The notes under the pieces are model-generated. The model was not told the DNA's origin, did not search any database, and worked only from the letters and a program-made list of their open reading frames with translations. Made by a program: the position numbers and the translations under genes. Below are positions 46,301 to 57,923 of a DNA stretch of 64,000 nucleotides, piece by piece (position 1 is the first letter of the stretch; each line of letters starts with the position of its first letter). Source of the stretch: Ptychodera flava (Eukaryota > Hemichordata > Enteropneusta > Ptychoderidae); assembly GCF_041260155.1 (NCBI RefSeq), contig NC_091930.1, positions 41,019,523-41,083,522 on the forward strand, given 5' to 3'.

Positions 46301-48583
46301 AAGGTGGAATCCTAAGTACCCTATACCTTTTTAGGTTTACTTGTGGTAAAGGTTACCCATTTTAAATCATAAAATCGGCAATGGGTGAGAACACCCACAA
46401 TGTATTACAGACTGATAACAACAAAACATTACACAACATGATCCTCATTCAGCTATCAATTGAGAAGGAACTTGCTAAGATGGCACATTGATGTTCTTTG
46501 AGTCAGGTATTGATGACTACTTTCAGCTTTATTATGCTTTGTATCCAATGTCAGGGGATGACAGCAAAATTCCAAGTGACTTTGGGCAAGGCAAGGGAAA
46601 ACAGACTGGCCGACAAGAAGAACTTGACGAGGGGTCCTATGACTCGGAGGCCGACGAAGGTTATGACGATTCTGAAGCAGTCGAGGAGGTGAGTTACACT
46701 AACTCGCGTTGACATAAAAAACAAACATAAAAAGACGTTTTAATTAAATGAATATCTCTGAAATATATCCATATGTTCAATTTATAAAGGTTAAACTTTC
46801 TGCCAAGCGTGATTGGAAAGAATCTTACGTTCAACAGTTACCGAAGTGGGTGAAGAAACTCATGGGTCATATAGTCCTTGGTAAGACGGTTTTCATTTTT
46901 TGCGATTACATTACTTGCAATTTCATTTTTCCAAAGAAACGTCATCACTCTGGTTATTTCGTCTGGATTTTGATGTATTTCTTACATACGGCGTTTTCTC
47001 TATAGTTAGAGCTTCTTGAGATACATATGAAGAGAGCTATAAAATATGCTAATTTTAATATGCTTGGAAATTACAGGGAATAAAAATGTCTTCTTGATGC
47101 AGGTACAAAGAAGTTGTTTTGAAAACTTTCAAAATCTACATTACGTCAGGAGAAAGTTGCAAACGTATTAAGTTATGTAAGAAACAGTGCAAAGATGATT
47201 TGATGAAAAGTTACACCCGCATCTTAAACTAAAAATGCCTCATATAAATTGAGAAGAACGTAGTTAATTTATCTTGGGATATTAGTCTGAGAGGGGTATC
47301 AGGATACCCTAATTTATACATTTGGTGGAAATAGTACAGGATGCTTTACAGACAACCGCAAAGTTTTTTTTTTACATTTTTAAAATTATACTTTGCATAG
47401 CAAAAATGTCCACATGAGTACAAATTATTTGTTGAGCTCCTGACCTTCCTAACGCTTAAATGCTACAAACAACATAAATGTGAGTTTCACTAACTGATTC
47501 GAAAGATCAGTAACAATTCGGAGATCCCGAACGCCTTGAACTCGAGAAAAAGGCACTCTAGTTCTTTGAGTATTAATATAGCATGTAATATAGATGATTG
47601 ATGGTTACATATGCGCTATGAAGGTATTGTAATGTTTTCGCTCATGTAATGTAACTTTGAACTCGGACTCTTTGAGAAAATCATCTCCTAAGAGTATATT
47701 CACTGAATAGCGCATGTCTGTTGTTTATATCTTTACAGATATCAATGAAGAATGGTCTGTTCAGATATTGGGGTTGCAGAAACCTGGAACTAAGCAAGGA
47801 CTGTTTAATAATCCAAATGGACTTCGATGGCATCACGGGCAACTTCTTGTTTGTGACACAAATAATAATCGTATTCAGATCCTAGCCAAACACTACAGCT
47901 ACCGGTCAGTAGATGAAATTCGATTCGATTCGATGACAAATGCTTTCCAGCCATGGGCCGTAACTGTGTACCGTAAAGAATATTACATATCTGACATCGG
48001 TAACAATCAAATAATTATTTGTGATAAATGTCATGAAATACTACAAACTATCGCTGTGACGCCAGATATATCGGTGCATAGCATTACGGTTATAGCTGGA
48101 TTTGCTGTGGTCACCGACCACAAAGGGAATAAGGTACTCAAGTACAACAAGAAGGGAAACCTTGTTGCAAAATACCAAGGTCAAGGCAGTGAAAACACAC
48201 CGATAAAGTATCCCCATTCTGTAGCGCCCGCCAGCAACGGCAGTATTTTAGTGTCCGACGCAAACAACCATAACATAAAAGTTCTTGATTCCGATTTGAA
48301 TTACGTGGAATCATTTTGCGCTGAGGGTACAGGCAAAGGTCAAGTGAGATATCCCCAGGGCATTGATGTAGATGCACGTGGAAATATTTACATTTGTGAT
48401 AAGTTGAACAACAGGATCGTAAAACTGGGATCCAACGGCAACTTTCTTCGTAATTTATTCGAAGGTGACCTAGAATATCCAACGAACATTGCGGTCAATC
48501 CGGCTGGTGACGAAATTGCAGTTTCAGTGTTTGGTAACATTGCTAGACCTGTGAACCAAATATGGGTTTTCTTCAAAAAATAA
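41796..48583 (+). CDS. Gene B: GT-B-like / TRADD-N-like / NHL fusion protein, six exons
   Basis: Proposed exons are 41796-43313, 44434-44888, 45422-45523, 46555-46688, 46790-46880 and 47739-48583, about 1,050 residues. The domain order equals that of gene A except that the N-lobe is single. The introns are GT-AG, with phases 1, 1 (after one corrected base), 1, 0, 1. One -1 frame step is needed in the A run at 41915-41920 and one base is lacking before the donor at 44889; otherwise all exons are open. The protein has neither signal peptide nor membrane segment, so it is probably cytoplasmic. The likely role is recognition through the propeller and signalling through the TRADD-N-like fold, with the GT-B region as a nucleotide-sugar-binding or catalytic module. 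This is inference; no family name is assigned. Confidence 0.8.
43314..44433 (+). other. Gene B intron 1
   Basis: GT-AG intron with GTAAGT donor; the acceptor chosen is CTATAAG, the only one giving phase 1 without a stop. No other content seen. Confidence 0.5.
44434..44888 (+). CDS. Gene B exon 2: TRADD-N-like domain
   Basis: After a charged start (ETLDSETGEHINERANRQ) the exon encodes KENNKSFWDRVHDALNG, KQFIDFLVNQC, EGSLVLRLKFSCLQNL, LERFLITDEM and PLHLVAVYDDEKFEEVSRFL. This is the full strand-helix pattern of the TRADD N-terminal domain and related invertebrate domains: EGS before an alternating strand, an LITDE turn, then PLxLxxxYDDEKF. It aligns with gene A exon 2 (HFIDK, EGSLRLSCNF, VTEEI, PLHLQVVYDEEMF). 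The donor AAA|GTAAGT is strong but ends in phase 0 where the next exon and gene A need phase 1, so one A may be missing from the run. In TRADD this domain recruits TRAF-type partners; the partner here is unknown. Confidence 0.75.
44889..45421 (+). other. Gene B intron 2
   Basis: GT-AG intron with GTAAGT donor and TTAAAG acceptor. Nothing else recognised. Confidence 0.5.
45422..45523 (+). CDS. Gene B exon 3: acidic Ser/Asp linker
   Basis: Between TTAAAG and GTAAGTC lie 34 codons reading DGGFDLTEDSTSSDDNDDNE, then SKSKKSVCGGLLK, phase 1 to 1. It is low-complexity, acidic then basic, and likely a flexible linker with possible phosphorylation sites. Gene A has no equivalent exon. Confidence 0.6.
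45524..46554 (+). other. Gene B intron 3
   Basis: GT-AG intron of 1 kb. An exon-like piece at 45716-45773 is flanked by AG and GT but does not keep the phase. No other content seen. Confidence 0.5.
46555..46688 (+). CDS. Gene B exon 4: acidic linker
   Basis: The acceptor AATGTCAG and donor GAG|GTGAGT bound a 134-bp exon, phase 1 to 0. It encodes GDDSKIPSDFGQGKGKQ and then DEGSYDSEADEGYDDSEAVE. The last part matches the end of gene A exon 3 (DEGYGESELGSDVD), so the two are counterparts. Confidence 0.7.
46790..46880 (+). CDS. Gene B exon 5: helical linker
   Basis: The acceptor TTTATAAAG and donor CTTG|GTAAGA give a 91-bp exon, phase 0 to 1. It encodes VKLSAKRDWKESYVQQLPKW and then VKKLMGHIVL, basic and amphipathic. 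It corresponds to gene A exon 5 (LVQLKRFVQQLIGYG) and joins directly to the propeller exon. Confidence 0.7.
46881..47738 (+). other. Gene B intron 5
   Basis: GT-AG intron ending TATATCTTTACAG. Nothing else recognised. Confidence 0.6.
47739..48583 (+). CDS. Gene B exon 6: NHL-type beta-propeller, C-terminus
   Basis: The exon starts in phase 1 (DINEEWSVQILGLQKPG) and is open for 281 codons without any break. Six blades can be counted from GLFNNPNGLRWH/LLVCDTNNNRIQIL, FQPWAVTVY/ISDIGNNQIIICD, ITVIAGFAVVTDHKGNKVL, YPHSVAPA/ILVSDANNHNIKVLDSD, YPQGIDVDARGNIYICDKLN and YPTNIAVNPAGDEIAV, ending VNQIWVFFKK. These are the D-x-x-N-x-R/I and GNIYICD signatures of NHL repeats as in TRIM2/TRIM71-type proteins, but no RING or B-box is present. 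The propeller is about 60-65% identical to gene A by eye. AATAAA overlaps the stop codon. Confidence 0.9.
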
Positions 48584-51500
48584 ATTAAACCCATTGCACA
48601 CAGCGAAATAGGGAGATGTAACAATACAATAGTTACGAGCCCTCCAAAGTATTGAACAATTCCATAATTTCAAATGGGCCACTTACAAGCAAATGAAGTC
48701 TCGCGAAATATAACGTACGGAAAATTTAGATTTAGTGTTCTATGGTGGAATTACGAACAATGAACACAAAAATCCCAGGTATTTGTTGCGTGGTGACTAT
48801 CGTGGGTGTGGGGAACGACTCGATTGAAAAGATCCCATTCAAGGTGCATATTAACCTGGCATCATGTTTGCATTGTGACATGCTGGCAAACCTTTCCCTT
48901 CGCAGAATAGTATCAGCCTATTCTACCAGCCACTCTTGGCATGATTCTTACATAAATGAGAGTATATTGTGTCATTAGATGACTATCTACAAATTTGAAA
49001 ATGTCACAGAAGATGTTGCACTTTGTAAGTAATTGTTTCAACAATCGCAAAGCATATGCTACACTCATTTTCATGGTTTTTGATGGTTTGTACAGACTAT
49101 ATATTTCACTGAAATATGTTGTTCTACTTAGACTTCGTATTCCTTTAAAATTTTTAAAATATTATCGCAGCACATCGATATTTTGATGTTTTTTAGAAAG
49201 TAGGATGACTCTTTTATAATTGATGTTATGTTTTCTCGTTTTTCTTTGTATTCATTTGTGTTTGTATGGTTCTCACTAATTTTTGGTTTTGATGACGATT
49301 TTATTTACATCATCCCTTTGTAAGTTGACTTGAAAATAGGGTAATCTATTTGTTCATTGTGAATATTTTGACGTGTGTTCATCAGTTGCCGATAATCGTG
49401 AAATTATTAAAGAATTTAATTGTTTCTTCTTTCTGCACATCAAACCGCAGTGTGTCACTGACAAATTATTTTAATCGTCAAACGTACTCCTGTACCCATT
49501 TCACAAATTGAATTTTGTATTATGAAAAGCATAAAGACGGAAGTATCAACGCATTATATTTGTCTATGTTGGCTTCTGTGGAGAGGCACGATTTAATGTA
49601 TTACAGCGCAAAAGGTATCATGGTGACTCTCGGGACAGTTGATTTGGTGGCAGGAAGAAGTCGATAATTGCCAATAACTAACATTTTCCACTTCCAAATT
49701 ATCTCAGCGATCGAGATGCGTTTGGTGCTAATATTAATTGTAATTCTGAACACAACACTCAAAGATAACTTTAATTTTTGCCGGCTGGTTCGTAGCAAAA
49801 GTTGCGCTTACTTTATTTATGAAGGATGATATTTATTTGAAAGAATATAGAAAAGAAACCTTTTTAGAGGTGCAGATTTGTTATTGTTTTAAGAAAGTTA
49901 TGAAGTATTTTAAATTGTAAATTGTATCTTGATCATCTGACAGTCACTCGGAAGATTTATTGAATTGGTGTCACTCGTTCAGGATGGCAATATTTTCGCA
50001 ACTGTTTGTTTCAAAATAAAGTGTCAAAGAGAAAATTCGAACATTGTAGATGTCTATGTCTCTTTCTTAATACTAAAAATGAGTTACTCTTCTTGTATCG
50101 ATGACGTCACCGACAGGGCTATTAGGATACGCTTGTCAAATACAGACACCTAGTAGCACCACCTATTGGTGCTTCTGGAAGATTGACAGTCCGTATTGGT
50201 TGTTTCATTAATCTAGTAAGAATTAACGAACGACCTACTTGTATCAGCTCATTTAACGAAATAGTAATTGCCCTTCGAAGTCATATGATTATTGATTATT
50301 TATAATGACGAATGTAAATAATACACTAAAGGCATTGGTGGATGTTGAACGGATCTGTGTAAAGGTAGGTCTGTCTCTATCAATGTTTTTCTAGCATTTT
50401 AAATTACAGTCAGGCTTCTGTCGACCTTCATCCATGAGTTTGACGACCTCCGGAATGACGTCTGTCATTTGAACACCTATACTGATAGAATCTAACTTTA
50501 AAAGTACCATTTAGATATGAGTTAATTAATTGTCATTACATATTGAGTAAATAATTTCATGATTGGACGACAAAGGCCAATCAGTGCAAGTCGAAAGAGC
50601 AAAATTGTGCAAAATGGTACACAGGCAACTGTCATATTTTCAATGATTTTTTGTGTCCCTCTTTACCATATTCCCGGACCCAAGGTACTATGTCGACTGT
50701 GAGATTAGGTATAAAATACCTGGTCAATGGAAATCAATATCGTTCAGGTCCCTAGATCATGCCAAGACCTAAGAAAAGGACGAATAGAGAATCAAACACT
50801 GCTTATTGTAGCAATCATCTCGTGACATCATGGTTGCTTTCGAGACATAACATAAAACAAGTTTTTGATTTGCTCCGGACTTGGCAATTCTTTATTTATG
50901 TACGTTGCAAGATGACGTATTATCACGTATTGCAAGATGTTAATAGACATTGGTACTTTATCCAGGGCCAGTTGTTACATGATCCGTATACACGGATCGA
51001 GCTTGCTGACTATATTTTATGAATTTGCCTTCAACGATGAGGGCGCACTAAATCTGACTATCGGCTGAGCTTTTCGCATTGACGAACACACGAATTGTCT
51101 GCAGGGAATTCCCGTACTGATATGGTAAAGATTGGGGAAGTTCTTTTGAAATTTGATAAGCCATGATTTTAATTAAAAGTATTTAGGAAATGTTTTTGTG
51201 GGTGTCTGTTCATGGGTAGCCCGTGAATCACTTACCTGTAAATTGTCTGAATCACAGTCATTCTATATGATGGAGGAATAGTCTGAATCAAATATAGGTC
51301 TATCTGTCTACGTCTGTAGTGTAACCTTCTTAGAATGCCATTACATGATACTTGGTAAAGAGTGTTCACAGATTTTATCGATCTACCACCTGTAGTGGCC
51401 TCAGGCGTATCAATCCGTATTGTTGGCTTCATCCGGGTTGTGATATTTCATCTATTTTTATTGTTTTGGAGTTTTCATCATATTTAAGTAGGTTGTCACT

Positions 51501-54500
51501 GTTTAGTAGTATGCTCTCCAGCCATGATAATGAGTGTTAGTGTTAAAACGTAGCTACTCACAGTATGTATGTAGGTGTTTAATTACTGCAGGTAGTCGGT
51601 TATAAAATTGGTATTTTAAAAAAGCGATGCAGAAATCGTGAAAAATTGCTTAATATTTTGAAACGGAGGGCAATCTGATCACTACAAGTACTTGAATTGT
51701 CGTGCAAATGACATCACTGAGCATGGTTTGAACTAACATAATCACTTCTTGGAGTTCTAACTTTGTCCTAACAAGCTCCGCAAACATGACTGACTCAGAG
51801 TCACTTGCGATGTCCGATCAGTTGACGTCTACAAAGTAAGTGTAAAAGCAACAGTGAAGTAATCAGATTGGAGGTTAGATTTTACTAGACGGATTACAGA
51901 GGCAGACGCTTTAGTAAACTATAAAAATCTTGCAAAGTGCTCCCTTAGCGGCTAAAGACATTCGTTGGGTATTCACGATTATTGTTGGTTATGTCATGCA
52001 AACCTGTGGCTAAATGAGAAAAGCAACACAAAATGACGCAATTTTAATGTAATCACGATTGCACATGATTTAGATATGTTAATCATTAGGGAGACATATG
52101 TCGCAAAAACACCTTTTGGAGTTAGCAAGTTTTTAAAAGCTTTTCCCAAAAATAGCCATTGAAGCAATTCAACTGTTTTTTGTCAGAAAGTCAAAAAGTC
52201 TTTGGAGTAATGAATTAATGCTATCTTGTTTTGTGTGTGATGGATTTGAAAATGTAAAAGTGTAGGCATTCACTCTGTTATTTAAGAAGTACCACAATGC
52301 GTTTAAATTCAGAACGTTACAAATGAATGTTACATCGTCTTTAGTAAGAAAATCTGACTCCCAAATAATTGAGATTTTCAACCAAACCTAACAGTTGTGC
52401 TTTCAATACTTCTTCGTATAAATAACTAAACGTATTTTGACGTAACGAGTGATGCTAGCGCTGTGAATAGAAAATTGCGTTTGACTATTTTAAAATGCAA
52501 ACCACATAAATATACCAGTATGTATAATCATGATTAAAAATTAAAATTTTTCTAGTAATTGTATCGAGTAACAAAAAATACTGTGAAAATGACAATTATA
52601 TTATGTACCTGACGAAAAATGATAAAAATGGAAACAAACCAAACCAAAACAAACTTTTATGTTTCTAAAATACACTTGGCGAAGTTCAGTCAAGACAACG
52701 TGCCGCTGTGGTAGATAGGGTAAAAACGTGACCAACGACTTATGGTTCTCAATTATGTGCATCGTGAACAAAAAACTTGCATATATAATATCAGCTTCAT
52801 AACTTATGAACATAAGCAGCTCGTTGTGTAACACAACGCTTGCGTAAAGGTCAAATTTTAAGTGAAATGCAACCCGAAAAAATATACATCCGTAAACCGG
52901 CTTGATGTACTCTGAAGTGTCGAAAGATGTCAAAACTCTGCAAAAAAGGCAGTTCATCACAAATAATCTTACACGTGAACCTCTGTGCTAAATCTGATAT
53001 TTCGTCGACCTGGCCATCCTGACAGCAGATATATTGAAATAGCGCCATTTATCAGTGGTCGCATATTCGTGCAAAGGTTTTTGAGTAACGTTAGTGGGTT
53101 GGTTGGTTGGTTTGTTGTAAGTTTACATCTCCAAAAACAAAATTCTTCAAAAAATCAAATAATTACAACCACCTGAAAAGTTTCATTCCAATGCTATACA
53201 GAATTAACGAATGCATTCTGTAAGAATATGCAAATTCCAAATTCCAAGTTCAAATTCAACCGACCACTTTTATTCTACTTTATGAACTCAAGTAGATTGA
53301 GACGAGAAATTCACAGCAAAACATGACCAGGAAAATCTTAACATTAACAAAAACAAAGAAATACGAAACTATATCAAATATGAATAAGTCTGATATAAAT
53401 TACAGTGTAACTCAGACTATAGAAATATCAAACTCACTTTTAAAAGTATGAAAAATTAAATTGATTACATTTTAATTCTAAGAATTTCTTACATCAAGAC
53501 ACAAAATTCTAACCTAAATATGGCCAGAAAAATATGACAATTTTACGGAAAAATAAGATGACTTGTATTTTCTGTGTATAAACGAGTGCAGTTTCTGAGG
53601 AAAAATAAAATTATTGGCACCAAAAGAAAGTTGATTACAATTTCTTCACATGTTACAAAAAGTTGGCTCTGACAAAAATACAAAATTTCATCCGAGGGCT
53701 TCAATGCTACTTGGAGTCATTTCCTGACATCATAACGAGAAATTCTAACTTGGCTGACAAATATTGAGTTGATAAGAAAATCAGGAAAATTGTGTCCGTT
53801 TTGGTGATGATATGTTTTTTTAGCTTGAACAGTTGTACGGTTGTATTTACTGCAGTATGCAAATGCATATTTAAAGATATAAATATTTTGAAAAGATATC
53901 CCTGCCTACCTACCTACCCTACTTGTGAAAACCATGTTATCGAAAGAGCACAATTTATTTTTTTTATTTTTTTTCAAATTTTTGTTTTTATGTCACTTCT
54001 CAACAAATTTACTATGTTAGTAAATGTTTGTGGTTGTTACTATGGGTAATGACAACTGCTTTTATGATTTTCTTTCGGTTTTGGGTAATAAAAAATTGCT
54101 GTGTTTAACTAATTTGCAAAATTAATGGGTTTAATTAGGCTGTATCTCAATGATGCTTCAGTGTAATATATTACAAATGTTTGGAAATGTTACTATAGCC
54201 ATCATGGCAGCGTCATTGCATTTTATCCTATGTTATCCTGTGAGTTTTCTCTATCTTGAAATTTCGTATTTACATATTTGAATTTTAAGTAATTAGGCTG
54301 CATCTCGACACATGTTCAGCGTATTACGCTAGAATTCAGTGGCATTGTTTCTGAAGTCACGCTTTTTGCATTATCTAAAAATATAATCTCTGGTAACACC
54401 GATATCTCTCGAACTATTCACCCAAATCAATGCATTAGCATCGAGTTTGAAAGAGAAAATAAGGATATTTCTTTTCAATGAAACAGTAGGACCGTGCATT

Positions 54501-55440
54501 TGGTGGGATTAAGACTCAATAACCAAGTGTCATACCAGCTGATGATTCTATTGATATGAGAATAATGTAATAAAAACAAATAATGGTAAAAAATAAAATA
54601 AAATGACTAGAAAGACAGCTCGTTTCAGTAATATCTCAGACAGTAGTCAGAGAACTATATGTTCCTGTGTCGTATCTGCATGAATGTCATGCAGCACACA
54701 TGACCCATTTAGCATATACCAAATGTCAAATTTTACTACTGTTAACAAGAATCCTGAAATTTGAGGCTTTAATTTATTCTGCCCTGCTCATGAATAAGGA
54801 AAAATTTCTGTAAACAGGCTTCATTCTGTTCATTCATAAACTGTGGGACAGAAGTCACACCGAGCGCGACATATCCTCCATGATATCTCAATGCAATCCA
54901 GTAAAAAGATACTAGATGTAAAAAAAGAGGCGTACTGGGAGAAATTTATTACCAGAGCAATATGTATTACAATTGTTACCGACAGAAAACTTTCCTCTGC
55001 TTTAAATCTTTCCTGATTCCGATCGCGACCGAGGATCGTCGTATTGAGCCATTTAGTTTGTTTACACTAGTTTCCTTGTTAACAGGTGTTGCGCACTCGA
55101 CACCGCTGTTACGTCACGTGCTCACTACCTGTTTGTATAGTGTTTGCTGGGGCTTGTCTTAGATATTGCAAAAAATTAACGGAATAGCCACGGGACAATG
55201 CAACATTATAAGATTTAACATATCGTTTTAAACATATTTAACATACTGAAATCACTGGCTTGAATAAAGCATACGCACGCCATGACTTATATGTGTTTCC
55301 GAGTCCGTCTCGAAGTGTCCTTTGATATTTATCACTCTTAGCAACTGTTATAAGCAGTCAGGCTGGTACAACGTCTTGACCAGGCATTTGCTCCAAAATT
55401 TATCTCTTTTGTTTGTCAAACGGCTCCACTCTGGCGAGAA
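48584..55440. other. Long intergenic stretch, no gene recognised
   Basis: 6.9 kb of AT-rich DNA. Open frames are short and none shows family motifs, including the 119-codon minus-strand frame at 52601-52960. A CRE octamer lies at 50102-50109, next to a short hairpin (AGCACCACCTATTGGTGCT, about 50154-50172). Two diverged direct repeats sharing TTAGGCTG(T/C)ATCTC lie near 54136 and 54294. Nothing else was recognised. Confidence 0.5.
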
Positions 55441-57190
55441 TTATTAATATGCAGACTACGATCGGACTGTACTTGTTTCAATTCCTCTGTATCTCAGTAT
55501 CAACACTGATAAAGGTTGAACTTTGAACAGACCGGTGACCTGCGTTAGATGAATCCGATCAAATATTTCATCGCCTCCAACAACAGCTATCAATTTAAAT
55601 ACTTCAGGGCACGTTCTCCATTCTCCAAAATCTTCAGTCAAATTTAAAAATGTCTCAATCGCTGGCCATTTCTATTTCTCTTAGGGCAATGTCGCCACAC
55701 GTATTTTAATGTCAATAGAAGGATTGTGCTGTGACGGTGATCAACGATTTCATTAAAATTTGGACGACTGTTATGATGTACAGACTGAGTTTGGGGAAAC
55801 TCATAGCCCCACATGTGAACTATGTTGTTCAGCGCAATTGAATTAAGTTCCCTTTGAAATGTGTAGTCTTTAACTTTGCATAGAGCAAAGTTTCTAGACT
55901 TGATACCAACATAAGCTCTCTGTCATTAAAGACATCTACTTTTCATATGTCTGTCGGCAACCTAGCGACGAGGAAATCGACCCGTCATAAATTTTAAACT
56001 ATTGTTTGATTACATATGGTCAACAGGTTTTGCAAGCCAAACTTATAGCGGGTTTTACTACAGTGAATTAAATTGAGTAAAGCCATAAATCAATCTCAGA
56101 AATCCGACTACATCACTGAAAATATAGTACAGAGAAGGTGTACATATCATTTTTCAGATTCGTACATTGACTTAGCGAGGTCAAGATTGTGGTCAGCGGA
56201 AGTTTTTTAACAAACTAAGTAAAGGGTACTCCAGAGATAGTAAAACTTTTGTTTAGGTCGTTCATACAAATTTCGCTATATTTAGGCAAGTGAGTAATGA
56301 AATGTATGAGCAGACGATGTAAGACTGCATTCGCAAATACTCCGGAGGCGTATGAATCATGATCTTTTTCTTGTTTAGATCCTCCTTCTGAGGCCTTTAG
56401 TACCATAAAAACACTTTTAAATCCCCGCCGTCTATAAAAAACACGATTGGAATTAATGGGGATAATTTGACCGTTAACTAATTTTGGTGTTGTCTACAAA
56501 TGTCAGCTCATCTACTTTTCTTTTTAAAGTAAACACTTGTTTTTATAAGTAATTTGTAATATTGCAACACATTAACCTTAGGGCATCTGACACTTTTGAG
56601 AATTTTGGACAATATGAAGATCCAATTATCCCAAGTTAGTTCCAATCGTGTTAAAATCAAAATATTTCAAACCCCCCCCCCCCATATCATATGGCCAAAT
56701 ATTTACTTGGTATGTAGGCGCACGAAATATAAACATGTACTACGCAGTTCTGCTTGCAGATGTTTGACACTACCTTTTGTGATGCACACATAAATATTCT
56801 GGTTATAGAATACGTACAGTACTTTTCACACTAGGATTTGCGCAGTATAGCTGAAAGCGATGCGACTCGCTCGAGTATAAGGGTCCATCATCCCCCTTTT
56901 CACCCACCCTTTGATATCACCATCTCATGATACTTCACCAAGTATTTCAAACTTTGTTTGCCGTCAGAAGCAGTTCTGCAGTTAGGATGGTGTAAATGCA
57001 TGTATCAGACGATAACTCGCTAAACAAAGTTTAATGGCCCAGTCTGGCGGTACTCATGTACAAAGACACAAACAAATGAATGCAGGTGTTAAAATTCTTC
57101 TATATCTCAGTACCAGTACTGACAGGGTGAACAGACCGGTGACCTTAAAGGTGTGAATTGAGTCAAACAGAACACCGCCGTTCGTATCAC
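55440..57190. repeat. Diverged 0.78-kb repeat family, isolated copies
   Basis: Blocks at about 55476-55640 and 57000-57190 share a core reading roughly TCCTCTGTATCTCAGTATCA, then AACAGACCGGTGACCT, then a region ending in a TATCA(C/T)C stretch. The same core recurs at 59.9, 60.25, 60.75 and 61.5 kb. The space between the blocks (55.65-57.0 kb) holds no recognised gene. Confidence 0.65.
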
Positions 57191-57225
57191 GTCACACTGC
57201 GCTGTACACGGAACACGAAACAATA

Positions 57226-57471
57226 TGTATAGGATAAAGCCCAAGTACGAGGGCTCTTCTGGTATATAAAGTCCAACCCAACGATAAAATGTCGAGGCCG
57301 CAGGCCGAGACATTTTATCGTAGGGTTGGACTTTATGTATAGGATAAAGCCCGAGTACGAGGGCTCTTCTGGTATATAAAGTCCAACCCAACGATAAAAT
57401 GTCGAGGCCGCAGGCCGAGACATTTTATCGTAGGGTTGGACTTTATATACCAGAAGAGCCCGAGTACGAGG
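57226..57471. repeat. Two 110-bp tandem hairpin units
   Basis: Units starting TGTATAGGATAAAGCCC at 57226 and 57336 each contain a long perfect hairpin: AAGTCCAACC..CGATAAAATGTC pairs with GACATTTTATCG..GGTTGGACTT around GGCCGCAGGCC. The segment AAGCCCGAGTACGAGGGCTC also reappears inverted at 57452, making nested inverted repeats. Confidence 0.9.
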
Positions 57472-57483
57472 GTTTTATCCGAC

Positions 57484-57886
57484 TTAAAAACTATCGCCCC
57501 TAACTGATATATTTTCGTTATCAATGTGTTTACATCAACCGTCCCCTTTGTCAATGTAACATGTTTAGGATATGAATTAAAACTTTTATTTGTGAAATAG
57601 CCTTCCAATGTAATGGAACATCCTATAAATGCCCTAGGGCACATTATATAAATGCCCAAGGGCACAGCAGATTTTGTGTTGCAGCTGGTTTCCACTGTGT
57701 TACCAAATTTGAATAGTAAAACGTACCAGATGTCTACAGAATATGACATGTTCACTTTTGATTGGACAGTACTTTACTACGGCGCTGTCATTCGTTTCTG
57801 GAATTTGGTGACCAAGGCTTTATGAGTAAATAAAACACCCTGAATTGAGCACTCTGATTGGTCAATCAACAGTAGATAGTTTTTAA
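57484..57886. mobile_element. MITE with TTAAAAACTATC ends, copy 1
   Basis: Inverted ends TTAAAAACTATC (57484-57495) and GATAGTTTTTAA (57875-57886) enclose 403 bp without coding potential. The internal segment includes CCCTAGGGCACATTATATAA. The whole unit plus the preceding AGAAGAGCCCGAGTACGAGG is repeated 440 bp downstream. Confidence 0.75.
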
Positions 57887-57923
57887 ATATCAGAAGAGCC
57901 CGAGTACGAGGGTTTTATCCGAC

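Noticed and set aside
47739-48583. TRIM2/TRIM71-type identity for the NHL exon
   Set aside because: No RING, B-box or filamin domain occurs anywhere upstream; the partner domains are GT-B and TRADD-N-like.
52601-52960. 119-codon minus-strand frame
   Set aside because: Hydrophobic but without motif, homologue or splice context; chance frame in AT-rich DNA.
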